NCBI RefSeq assembly: GCF_014648075.1
Contig: NZ_BMQK01000011.1
Location: forward strand, 62,001-126,000
Source of the DNA: Streptomyces ruber
Lineage (GTDB): Bacteria > Actinomycetota > Actinomycetes > Streptomycetales > Streptomycetaceae
DNA: 64,000 bases
Direction: 5' to 3'
Below are positions 27,354 to 34,157 of this stretch, one piece after another. Position 1 is the first letter of the stretch; the number at the start of each line of letters is the position of its first letter. The notes under the pieces were generated by a model, which saw only the letters and a list, made by a program, of their open reading frames with translations, searched no databases and was not told the DNA's origin. A program made the position numbers and the translations under genes.

Positions 27354-28406
27354 ATGTCGGTGAGCTCTCGCATCCTCAGTCTCGCAGTGATCCCCGGTGA
27401 CGGCATCGGTCAGGAGGTCGTGGCCCAGGGCCTGAAGGTCCTGACCGCCGCCCTGCCGCAGGACGTGAAGCTGGAGACCAAGGAGTACGACTTCGGCGCC
27501 CGGCGCTACCACGCCACCGGTGAGACCCTCACCGACGCCGACCTGGAGCAGCTCAAGCAGCACGACGCCATCCTGCTCGGCGCGATCGGCGACCCGTCGG
27601 TGCCGTCCGGCGTCCTGGAGCGCGGCTTCCTGCTCAAGCTCCGCTTCGCCTTCGACCACCACGTGAACCTGCGCCCCTCGAAGCTGCTCCCGGGCGTCGA
27701 GACCCCGCTGGCCGGCCAGCCGGAGATCGACTTCGTCGTGGTCCGCGAGGGCACCGAGGGCCCGTACACCGGCAACGGCGGCACGATCCGCAAGGGCACC
27801 GAGCACGAGGTCGCCACCGAGGTCTCCGTGAACACGGCCTTCGGTGTCGAGCGCGTGGTCCGGGACGCCTTCGCCCGCGCCCAGGCCCGCCCCCGCAAGA
27901 AGCTCGCGCTGATCCACAAGAACAACGTGCTGACCTTCGCGGGCCACCTGTGGACGAACGTCTTCAACAGGGTGGCCGCGGAGTACCCCGAGGTCACCAC
28001 CGAGTACATGCACGTGGACGCGGCGACGATCTACCTCGTCACGCAGCCCGAGCGCTTCGACGTAATCGTCACCGACAACCTCTTCGGCGACATCATCACC
28101 GACCTCGCCGCGGCCGTCTCCGGCGGCATCGGCGTCGCCGCGAGCGGGAACATCAACCCCTCCGGCGAGTTCCCGTCGATGTTCGAGCCGGTCCACGGCT
28201 CGGCCCCGGACATCGCCGGGCAGGGCAAGGCCGACCCCACCGCCACGGTCCTGTCCGTCGCCCTGCTGCTGCGCCACCTCGGCCACGACGCCGAGGCCGG
28301 CCGGATCGAGGACGCCGTCTCCGCGGACCTCGCCGACCGCGCGGGCAGGCCCGCCCGCACCACGGACGAGATCGGCGACGCCCTCGCCGTACGCGTAGCC
28401 GGCTGA
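27354..28406 (+). CDS. leuB: 3-isopropylmalate dehydrogenase
   Basis: A 350-residue NAD- and Mg2+-dependent beta-decarboxylating dehydrogenase, the third step of leucine synthesis; it may also oxidise 3-methylmalate made by CimA. Motifs in order: LAVIPGDGIGQEV; the substrate Arg region HHVNLRPSKLLPG; the metal-site Asp residues in IVTDNLFGDIITDLAAA; and the NAD loop FEPVHGSAPDIAGQGKADPT. The ATG at 27354 was chosen over one 12 codons upstream because a -10 hexamer sits 7 nt before it. It is followed by a strong terminator, so it is separate from ilvE. Confidence 0.95.
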   Translation: MSVSSRILSLAVIPGDGIGQEVVAQGLKVLTAALPQDVKLETKEYDFGARRYHATGETLTDADLEQLKQHDAILLGAIGDPSVPSGVLERGFLLKLRFAFDHHVNLRPSKLLPGVETPLAGQPEIDFVVVREGTEGPYTGNGGTIRKGTEHEVATEVSVNTAFGVERVVRDAFARAQARPRKKLALIHKNNVLTFAGHLWTNVFNRVAAEYPEVTTEYMHVDAATIYLVTQPERFDVIVTDNLFGDIITDLAAAVSGGIGVAASGNINPSGEFPSMFEPVHGSAPDIAGQGKADPTATVLSVALLLRHLGHDAEAGRIEDAVSADLADRAGRPARTTDEIGDALAVRVAG

Positions 28407-28434
28407 CGCCCGCCGCGCTTCTCCCGCTCTCCCG

Positions 28435-28470
28435 AAGCCGCCGGGTCGCATTTTCCGCACCCGGCGGCTT
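28435..28470 (+). terminator. leuB terminator
   Basis: AAGCCGCCGGGT (28435-28446) and ACCCGGCGGCTT (28459-28470) form a perfect 12-bp stem followed by TTCC. Confidence 0.85.
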
Positions 28471-28714
28471 TTCCCTGCCCTCGCCGGGTGACACCATCAA
28501 TCCCCCTGGGCAACCCCGAGGGCCGCGCTCACACCCCTCCTCTCCTGGTCCCTCGCTGCGCTGGAGGAGGGGGGAACCACCACAAAGCCCGCTGCTTGCG
28601 ATAATCGGACGCAGAGCCGCGGATTGAGAGAATGCTCGGACGTCCTAGCACTGACCACTGGCAGTACGGGCGTGAGCGCGGCCCGTCACGACGACCGGTG
28701 AAGGACAACCACTG
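28471..28714 (+). promoter_or_regulatory. Upstream region of ilvE
   Basis: The region holds a second stem, CCCCTCCTC (28534-28542)/GAGGAGGGG (28564-28572), with a 21-nt loop and no T-run, and a candidate -10 GATAAT (28600-28605). No leader peptide rich in Ile, Leu or Val was found, unlike at ilvB and cimA. The rest shows nothing I recognise. Confidence 0.4.
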
Positions 28715-29806
28715 ATGACGACGCCCACGATCGAACTCAAGCCCTCGGCCCACCCGCTCTCCGACGCGGAGCGCGAGGCGATCCTGGCCAACCCCGGGTT
28801 CGGCCGCCACTTCACCGACCACATGGTGACGGTGCGGTGGACCGAGGGCCGCGGCTGGCACGACGGCCAGCTCGTGCCGTACGGCCCGCTCTCCATCGAT
28901 CCGGCCAACATGACCCTGCACTACGCCCAGGAGATCTTCGAGGGGCTCAAGGCGTACCGCCAGCCCGACGGCACCGTCGCCACCTTCCGCCCCGAGAAGA
29001 ACGCCGAGCGTTTCCAGCGCTCCGCCCGGCGCCTCGCGATGCCCGAGCTGCCGGTCGAGACGTTCATCGAGGCATGTCACGCCCTCGTCAAGCAGGACCA
29101 GGCGTGGGTGCCCCCGCACGGCGGCGAGGAGTCCCTCTACCTGCGCCCGTTCATGTTCGCGGCCGAGGTCGGCCTCGGGGTGCGGCCCGCCAACGAGTAC
29201 CTGTTCATCGTGATCGCCTCCCCGGCGGGCGCCTATTTCCCGGGCGGCGTGAAGCCGGTCTCCATCTTCGTCTCCGAGGACCGGGTGCGCGCCGTCCCCG
29301 GCGGCATGGGCGACGCCAAGACCGGCGGCAACTACGCGGCTTCCCTGCTCGCCCAGGCCGAGGCCGCCGAACAGGGCTGCGACCAGGTCTGCTACCTCGA
29401 CGCCGTCGAGCACCAGTGGGTCGAGGAACTGGGCGGCATGAACCTGTACTTCGTGTACGGCGACCGCATCGTCACCCCGACGCTCACCGGCTCCATCCTG
29501 GAGGGCGTCACCCGTGACTCGCTGCTCACGGTCGCCCGTGACCTCGGCTACACCGCCGAGGAGGGCCGTGTCTCCATCGACCAGTGGCAGCGCGACGCCG
29601 AGAACGGCACCCTGACGGAGGTCTTCGCCTGCGGCACGGCGGCCGTCATCACCCCGGTCGGCAGGGTCAAGCGCACCTCGGGCGCCGAGTGGCGGCAGTC
29701 GGGCGGCGAGCCCGGCGAGGTCACCCTCCGGCTCCGCGAGAAGCTCCTCGACATCCAGCGGGGCACCGCGGAGGACGGGCACGGCTGGATGCGGCGGCTC
29801 GCCTGA
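28715..29806 (+). CDS. ilvE: Branched-chain amino acid aminotransferase
   Basis: A 363-residue fold-type IV PLP enzyme that transfers amino groups to the 2-keto acids of Ile, Val and Leu, the last step of all three pathways. Family motifs include ALHYAQEIFEGLKAYR-type sequence (here LHYAQEIFEGLKAYRQPDG), FRPEKNAERFQRSARRL, YLRPFMFA, the PLP-Lys segment GDAKTGGNYAASLLAQ and VEELGGMNLYFVY. Length matches long BCAT II forms. GAAGGAC lies before the ATG. It also supplies branched-chain keto acids for fatty-acid priming in streptomycetes. Confidence 0.95.
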   Translation: MTTPTIELKPSAHPLSDAEREAILANPGFGRHFTDHMVTVRWTEGRGWHDGQLVPYGPLSIDPANMTLHYAQEIFEGLKAYRQPDGTVATFRPEKNAERFQRSARRLAMPELPVETFIEACHALVKQDQAWVPPHGGEESLYLRPFMFAAEVGLGVRPANEYLFIVIASPAGAYFPGGVKPVSIFVSEDRVRAVPGGMGDAKTGGNYAASLLAQAEAAEQGCDQVCYLDAVEHQWVEELGGMNLYFVYGDRIVTPTLTGSILEGVTRDSLLTVARDLGYTAEEGRVSIDQWQRDAENGTLTEVFACGTAAVITPVGRVKRTSGAEWRQSGGEPGEVTLRLREKLLDIQRGTAEDGHGWMRRLA

Positions 29807-29822
29807 GACACGGCCGTCACCT

Positions 29823-29840
29823 GCGCCCCTCCGGGGGCGC
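29823..29840 (+). terminator. Short hairpin after ilvE
   Basis: GCGCCCC (29823-29829) and GGGGCGC (29834-29840) form a 7-bp stem with a TCCG loop, 16 nt after the ilvE stop. Confidence 0.55.
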
Positions 29841-29907
29841 CGCCGTGCCGTGGCGGAATTCGACGCTCGAATCCTGAGACGGCGATGAGCACGGGGGCGG
29901 TCTGTGC

Positions 29908-29913
29908 CAGACT
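29908..29913 (+). promoter_or_regulatory. Candidate -10 of the cimA leader
   Basis: CAGACT lies 6 nt before the GTG at 29920, the spacing of a leaderless transcript. ATGAGC (29885-29890), 17 bp upstream, is a weak -35. Confidence 0.4.
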
Positions 29914-29919
29914 CCCCCC

Positions 29920-29970
29920 GTGCTTTCGTTCGCCATGATTATTGGCAGCAGGCGCGCCGGTCCGCAGTGA
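29920..29970 (+). CDS. cimA leader peptide (16 aa; 11 aa from the internal ATG)
   Basis: From the GTG at 29920 the ORF reads MLSFAMIIGSRRAGPQ and stops; from the ATG at 29935 it is MIIGSRRAGPQ. The two adjacent Ile codons are both ATT, which is rare here, and a rare CTT Leu codon follows the GTG. Ile is the end product of the citramalate branch, so stalling at Ile-Ile would sense the right amino acid. The terminator at 30025-30049 begins 54 nt after the stop codon, nearly the 55-nt gap seen at ilvB. There is no good ribosome-binding site, so a leaderless GTG start is the best explanation. Confidence 0.65.
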   Translation: MLSFAMIIGSRRAGPQ

Positions 29971-30024
29971 CCGCCCGGTACCACCACGTACGGGCGGACG
30001 CCGTCGTCTCGACCCGCGCGCAGA

Positions 30025-30049
30025 CCTCTCGCACCCGCGAGGGGTTTTT
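30025..30049 (+). terminator. cimA attenuator terminator
   Basis: CCTCTCGC (30025-30032) pairs with GCGAGGGG (30037-30044), with one T-G pair, across an ACCC loop. TTTTTCGTTTT follows directly. It lies 123 nt before cimA and after the leader peptide. The GCGAGGGG plus T-run matches the ilvB attenuator closely. Confidence 0.85.
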
Positions 30050-30171
30050 CGTTTTCCCGGGCCCACCGGCAGCCGGGGGAAGAGCGCAAGGGATCATCGG
30101 AGGAGGGCGGAGCCGGTCATTCCGGTAAACCGAGATCCACTACGGGATCCAGTACAGGAGCCGAGACAACC

Positions 30172-31776
30172 ATGACCGAAACCAGCGAGCTCGACGATTC
30201 GTTCCACGTCTTCGACACCACCCTGCGCGACGGTGCGCAGCGTGAGGGCATCAACCTCACGGTCGCGGACAAGCTGGCCGTCGCACGGCACCTGGACGAC
30301 TTCGGCGTGGGCTTCATCGAGGGCGGCTGGCCCGGCGCCAACCCGCGCGACACCGAGTTCTTCGCCCGCGCCCAGCAGGAGATCCGCTTCCAGCACGCCC
30401 AGCTCGTCGCCTTCGGCGCCACCCGCCGGGCCGGCGGCAAGGCGAACGAGGACCCCCAGGTCAAGGCCCTCCTCGCGTCCGGCGCACCGGTGATCACCCT
30501 GGTCGCCAAGTCCCACGACCGGCACGTGGAGCTGGCCCTGCGCACCACGCTCGACGAGAACCTGGAGATGATCCGGGACACCGTCTCCCACCTGGTCGCT
30601 GAGGGCCGCCGGGTGTTCGTCGACTGCGAGCACTTCTTCGACGGCTACCGCGCGAACCCGGAGTACGCGAAGGCGGTCGTCCGGACCGCCGCCGAGGCCG
30701 GCGCCGACGTGGTGGTGCTCTGCGACACCAACGGCGGCATGCTCCCGGCCCAGGTCCAGGCAGTGGTCGCGACCGTCCTCGCCGACACGGGCGCCCGCCT
30801 CGGCATCCACGCCCAGGACGACACCGGCTGCGCCGTCGCCAACACCCTCGCCGCCGTCGACGCGGGCGCCACCCACGTCCAGTGCACCGCCAACGGCTAC
30901 GGCGAGCGCGTCGGCAACTCCAACCTCTTCCCGGTCGTCGCCGCCCTGGAGCTGAAGTACGGCAAGAAGGTGCTGCCCGAGGGCAAGCTGCGCGAGATGA
31001 CCCGGATCTCGCACGCCATCGCCGAGGTGGTCAACCTCACCCCGTCCACGCACCAGCCCTACGTCGGCCTCTCCGCCTTTGCCCACAAGGCCGGGCTGCA
31101 CGCCTCCGCGATCAAGGTCGACCCGGACCTGTACCAGCACATCGACCCGGAGCGGGTCGGCAACACCATGCGCATGCTGGTCTCCGACATGGCGGGCCGC
31201 GCCTCGGTCGAGCTCAAGGGCAAGGAGCTCGGCGTCGACCTGGGCGACGACCGAGAACTCGTCGGCCGGGTCGTCGCGCGGGTCAAGGAGCGGGAGCTCA
31301 AGGGCTACACGTACGAGGCCGCCGACGCCTCCTTCGAGCTGCTGCTGCGCGCGGAGGTGGCGGGCCGGCCGCTGAGCTACTTCCGCACCGAGTCCTGGCG
31401 CGCCATCGTCGAGGACCGCCCCGACGGCAGCCACGCCAACGAGGCCACGGTCAAGCTGTGGGCCAAGAGTGAGCGCATCGTCGCCACCGCGGAGGGCAAC
31501 GGCCCGGTCAACGCCCTCGACCGCGCCCTGCGCGTCGCCCTGGAGCGGATCTACCCGCAGCTCGCGAAATTCGAGCTGGTCGACTACAAGGTCCGCATCC
31601 TGGAGGGCCGGGGCGGCACCCGGTCCACGACCCGGGTGCTGATCTCCACCTCCGACGGTGCGGGCGAGTGGTCCACGGTCGGCGTCGCCGACAACGTGAT
31701 CGCCGCGTCCTGGCAGGCGCTGGAGGACGCGTACACGTACGGGCTGCTGCGGGCCCGGGTGGAGCCGGCGGAGTAG
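30172..31776 (+). CDS. cimA: (R)-citramalate synthase (LeuA/CimA family)
   Basis: A 534-residue DRE-TIM acyltransferase. It condenses pyruvate with acetyl-CoA to (R)-citramalate, opening the threonine-independent route to 2-oxobutyrate and isoleucine. The N-terminal barrel has the metal and catalytic residues in FDTTLRDGAQREGINLTV and HAQDDTGCAVANTLAAVDAG, then THVQCTANGYGERVGNSNL. The C-terminal LeuA dimer/regulatory domain (about 400-530) binds the feedback inhibitor, probably Ile. Length and the ATHVQCTANGYGERVGN segment favour citramalate synthase over true LeuA, which is not in the window. ATG is at 30172; the only nearby purine tract (GGAGGAGGG) is about 60 nt upstream, too far to act. 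Controlled by the attenuator upstream. Confidence 0.92.
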   Translation: MTETSELDDSFHVFDTTLRDGAQREGINLTVADKLAVARHLDDFGVGFIEGGWPGANPRDTEFFARAQQEIRFQHAQLVAFGATRRAGGKANEDPQVKALLASGAPVITLVAKSHDRHVELALRTTLDENLEMIRDTVSHLVAEGRRVFVDCEHFFDGYRANPEYAKAVVRTAAEAGADVVVLCDTNGGMLPAQVQAVVATVLADTGARLGIHAQDDTGCAVANTLAAVDAGATHVQCTANGYGERVGNSNLFPVVAALELKYGKKVLPEGKLREMTRISHAIAEVVNLTPSTHQPYVGLSAFAHKAGLHASAIKVDPDLYQHIDPERVGNTMRMLVSDMAGRASVELKGKELGVDLGDDRELVGRVVARVKERELKGYTYEAADASFELLLRAEVAGRPLSYFRTESWRAIVEDRPDGSHANEATVKLWAKSERIVATAEGNGPVNALDRALRVALERIYPQLAKFELVDYKVRILEGRGGTRSTTRVLISTSDGAGEWSTVGVADNVIAASWQALEDAYTYGLLRARVEPAE

Positions 31777-31795
31777 GGCCGGCACCCCGGCAGGA

Positions 31796-31826
31796 GTTCC
31801 GGCGGACCGGCCCGGCCCGCCGGAAC
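31796..31826 (+). terminator. cimA terminator
   Basis: GTTCCGGCGG (31796-31805) and CCGCCGGAAC (31817-31826) form a perfect 10-bp stem, 20 nt after the stop. Confidence 0.75.
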
Positions 31827-31906
31827 CCTCGCCGTGGCGGCGGCTCCGGGGGTACGGCGCTCGTGTTCCGTGCTGCCGCGCCCGCCGTTTCGTGCGCCCG
31901 GCGAGG

Positions 31907-31912
31907 TAGCGT
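31907..31912 (+). promoter_or_regulatory. -10 element of a leaderless transcript
   Basis: TAGCGT lies 6 nt before the ATG at 31919. Confidence 0.5.
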
Positions 31913-31918
31913 CGAAGT

Positions 31919-33307
31919 ATGAGGGCTGTCCTGTCGCGAGGTGTCGTCCGTCTGCTGATCGCTCCGCTCGCCGCGGCGCTGGCGGTGTTCTCGGCCCTGG
32001 TCGTCGGTGCGCCCGGCGCCCACGCGGCCACCGATCTCACCACGGTCGCCGAGGCGCTGCGCAAGAATCCCGTGTACGTCGACCCGGCCGCCTCCGACCA
32101 GCTGTCCGAGGCCGACGCCGACGCGCTCTCCGACAGGATCAGGGACGCGGACGAACCGGTCTTCGTGGCGGTGCTCCCGGCCGACCAGCCGTCCCAGGGC
32201 ATCTTCGCCGACCTGCGCACCGAGACCGGCATCACCGGCCTGTACGGCATCCGTCTCGGCGACCGGTTCGACGCCCAGGCCGACAGCAGTGTCCTCTCGC
32301 ACCAGGGTGTGCAGAACCTCCGGTCCGCGGCCCAGGGAGCGGGCGACGCCAAGACCCAGCTCAACGACTTCGTCGACGACGCGCTGCGCAGCAATCTCCA
32401 CGGCTCGGCCCCCGACAGCTGGGGCGGCGGGGGCGGCACCGGCGTGGACGTGGGCGCCCTGGCCACCGTGGGCGGGGTGCTGGTGGTGGGCGGCGCCGGC
32501 GCGTACGCGCTGGTCCGCCGGAGCCGCCGCAGGCGGGAGCGGGAACAGCGGGAGGCGCTTCAGAAGCTGCGCGTCGTCGTGGACGAGGACATCACGGCGT
32601 TCGGCGAGGAACTGGACCGGCTCGACTTCCATCCCGCCGAGCCCGGCGCGGACGACGCCATGCGCGCCGACTACGAACGCGCCCTGAACGCCTACGAGCA
32701 GGCGAAGTCGCTGATGGCCGCCGCCCGGCGGCCGGAGGACGTGCGCGCGGTCACCCAGGCGCTGGAGGACGGCCGGTTCTCGCTCGCCCTGCTGGCCGCC
32801 CGCCGTGAGGGCCGGCCGCTGCCCGAGCGCCGCGCCCCCTGCTTCTTCGACCCGCGGCACGGCCCGTCGGTGGCCGACGTCACCTGGGCGCCCGCGACCG
32901 GCGCGCCGCGCGAGGTGCCGGTGTGCGCCGCGGACCGGGTGCGCCTGGAGGAGGGCCTGGACCCGGCGGTCCGCGAGGTGGACACGGGGTACGGCCGCCG
33001 CCCGTACTGGGAGGCGGGCCCGGCGTACGGCCCCTGGGCCGGCGGTTACTTCGGCGGCGGCATCCTGCCCGGGCTGCTGGTCGGCACGATGCTCGGCGGC
33101 TTGATGGCCACCCCGTCGTACGCGGCCGACTACGGCGCCGGATACGGCGACTTCGGCGGCGGCTACGAGGGAGGGGACGTCTCGGGCGCGGACTTCGGCA
33201 CCGACGACTTCACGGGCGGCTTCGGCGGGGGCTTCGGGGGCGGCGGGGACTTCGGCGGCGGAGGGGACTTCGGCGGGGGCGGCGGGGACTTCGGCGGGGG
33301 GTTCTGA
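31919..33307 (+). CDS. Membrane protein with signal peptide and Gly/Phe/Asp-rich tail
   Basis: A 462-residue envelope protein of unknown function. Residues 1-37 are a Sec signal peptide ending in GAPGAHA. Residues 38-175 form an extracellular domain (LRKNPVYVDPAASDQLSEAD and DEPVFVAVLPAD); its layout recalls TPM/YgcG-type proteins, but I see no decisive motif. One membrane span at about 180-200 (LATVGGVLVVGGAGAYALV) is followed by a basic stop-transfer RRSRRRRERE and a cytoplasmic helical region. The last 75 residues repeat GGDFGGG-like units after a hydrophobic GGGILPGLLVGTMLGGLM stretch. The tail is low-complexity and may aggregate or mediate assembly. A leaderless start is likely. Confidence 0.8.
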   Translation: MRAVLSRGVVRLLIAPLAAALAVFSALVVGAPGAHAATDLTTVAEALRKNPVYVDPAASDQLSEADADALSDRIRDADEPVFVAVLPADQPSQGIFADLRTETGITGLYGIRLGDRFDAQADSSVLSHQGVQNLRSAAQGAGDAKTQLNDFVDDALRSNLHGSAPDSWGGGGGTGVDVGALATVGGVLVVGGAGAYALVRRSRRRREREQREALQKLRVVVDEDITAFGEELDRLDFHPAEPGADDAMRADYERALNAYEQAKSLMAAARRPEDVRAVTQALEDGRFSLALLAARREGRPLPERRAPCFFDPRHGPSVADVTWAPATGAPREVPVCAADRVRLEEGLDPAVREVDTGYGRRPYWEAGPAYGPWAGGYFGGGILPGLLVGTMLGGLMATPSYAADYGAGYGDFGGGYEGGDVSGADFGTDDFTGGFGGGFGGGGDFGGGGDFGGGGGDFGGGF

Positions 33308-33310
33308 CGA

Positions 33311-33344
33311 CGCCCGCCCTCCGGCAGGGGTCGGAGGACGGGCG
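33311..33344. terminator. Terminator between convergent genes
   Basis: CGCCCGCCCTCCG (33311-33323) and CGGAGGACGGGCG (33332-33344) pair over 13 positions with one mismatch. The hairpin lies between the Gly-rich protein gene and the convergent YceI gene. Confidence 0.7.
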
Positions 33345-33383
33345 CGCTCGGCGGGCCGGGGCCGGATGCGGCCCCCGGCGGGT

Positions 33384-34007
33384 TCAGCCCGCGTTCCTGA
33401 TCGCCGAGATGTCGAAGACCAGCTTGATCCTGTCCGAGACGAGGACGCCGCCGGTCTCCAGGGCCGCGTTCCAGGTCAGGCCCCACTCGGAGCGGAGGAT
33501 CTCCGCCTTGCCCTCGAAGCCGACGCGCTCGTTGCCGAACGGGTCCCTCGCGGAGCCGTTGAACTCCAGGTCGATCGTCAGCGGCTTCGTCGTGCCGAGG
33601 ATGGTGAGGTCACCCGTGACGCGGTAGTCGTCGCCGCCCAGGGCCTCCGCCTTCGTCGAGCGGAACGTCATCGCCGGGAACTCGTCCGTGTTGAAGAAGT
33701 CCGCGCTCTTCAGGTGCCCGTCGCGGTCGGCGGAACCCGTGTCGATGCTGTCCATCGTGACGTCGAGGGAGGCCGTGGAGCTCGCCGGGTCGGTGCCGTC
33801 CAGGTGCAGCGTCCCGGAGAAGTCCCGGAAGCTCCCCTTGACGTTGGTGACCATGGCGTGGCGGGCCGTGAAGCCGATCGTCGAGTGGGCGGGGTCGATC
33901 GTGTAGTCGCCGGTCAGCGCGGCGAGGCCGGGGCTGACCGGGGCGGTGGTCGCCGGGGCCGTGGTGGTGCCGGCGCCGGCGGTGTTCCTGCGGCCGAAGA
34001 TGCCCAT
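33384..34007 (-). CDS. YceI-family protein
   Basis: A 207-residue YceI-like protein, a lipocalin-type barrel that binds isoprenoid or polyprenyl lipids. Typical segments are LTGDYTIDPAHSTIGFTARH, ATSTASLDVTMDSID-like sequence, FFNTDEFPAMTFRSTK, YRVTGDLTILGTTKPLTIDL and EWGLTWNAALETGGVLVSD. Unlike Gram-negative YceI it has no signal peptide; the N-terminus MGIFGRRNTAGAG is short and basic, so it is probably cytoplasmic. AAGGAGC lies 5 nt before the ATG at 34007. It is divergent from the polysaccharide lyase across an AT-rich control region. Confidence 0.9.
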   Translation of the reverse strand: MGIFGRRNTAGAGTTTAPATTAPVSPGLAALTGDYTIDPAHSTIGFTARHAMVTNVKGSFRDFSGTLHLDGTDPASSTASLDVTMDSIDTGSADRDGHLKSADFFNTDEFPAMTFRSTKAEALGGDDYRVTGDLTILGTTKPLTIDLEFNGSARDPFGNERVGFEGKAEILRSEWGLTWNAALETGGVLVSDRIKLVFDISAIRNAG

Positions 34008-34049
34008 GGGGTGCTCCTTGGGTGGGGGCTCGGGTGTGGGCGCCGAGCG

Positions 34050-34118
34050 GGAATGTTCAAAGTTAAACTTTTCGGACGTGGCCCACCGTAGCCCTATGTC
34101 GTTCAATATTCAACATTC
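34050..34118. promoter_or_regulatory. AT-rich divergent control region with repeated GTTCAA motifs
   Basis: This is an AT-rich island in otherwise GC-rich DNA. GTTCAATATTCAAC (34101-34114) is a 14-bp dyad around AATATT with one mismatched pair. GTTCAAAGTTAAAC (34055-34068) is a related imperfect copy 46 bp away. MarR-type regulators often bind such dyads, but no regulator gene adjoins, so the binder is unknown. It most likely controls yceI. Confidence 0.55.
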
Positions 34119-34157
34119 TTGGCGAGTTCCGTTACGCGTCCTCCGGTGGTAGACGCC

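Noticed and set aside
30000..30171. T-box riboswitch upstream of cimA
   Set aside because: I see no T-box core sequence or specifier-loop architecture. A short ORF with Ile-Ile codons plus a T-run terminator explains the region better.
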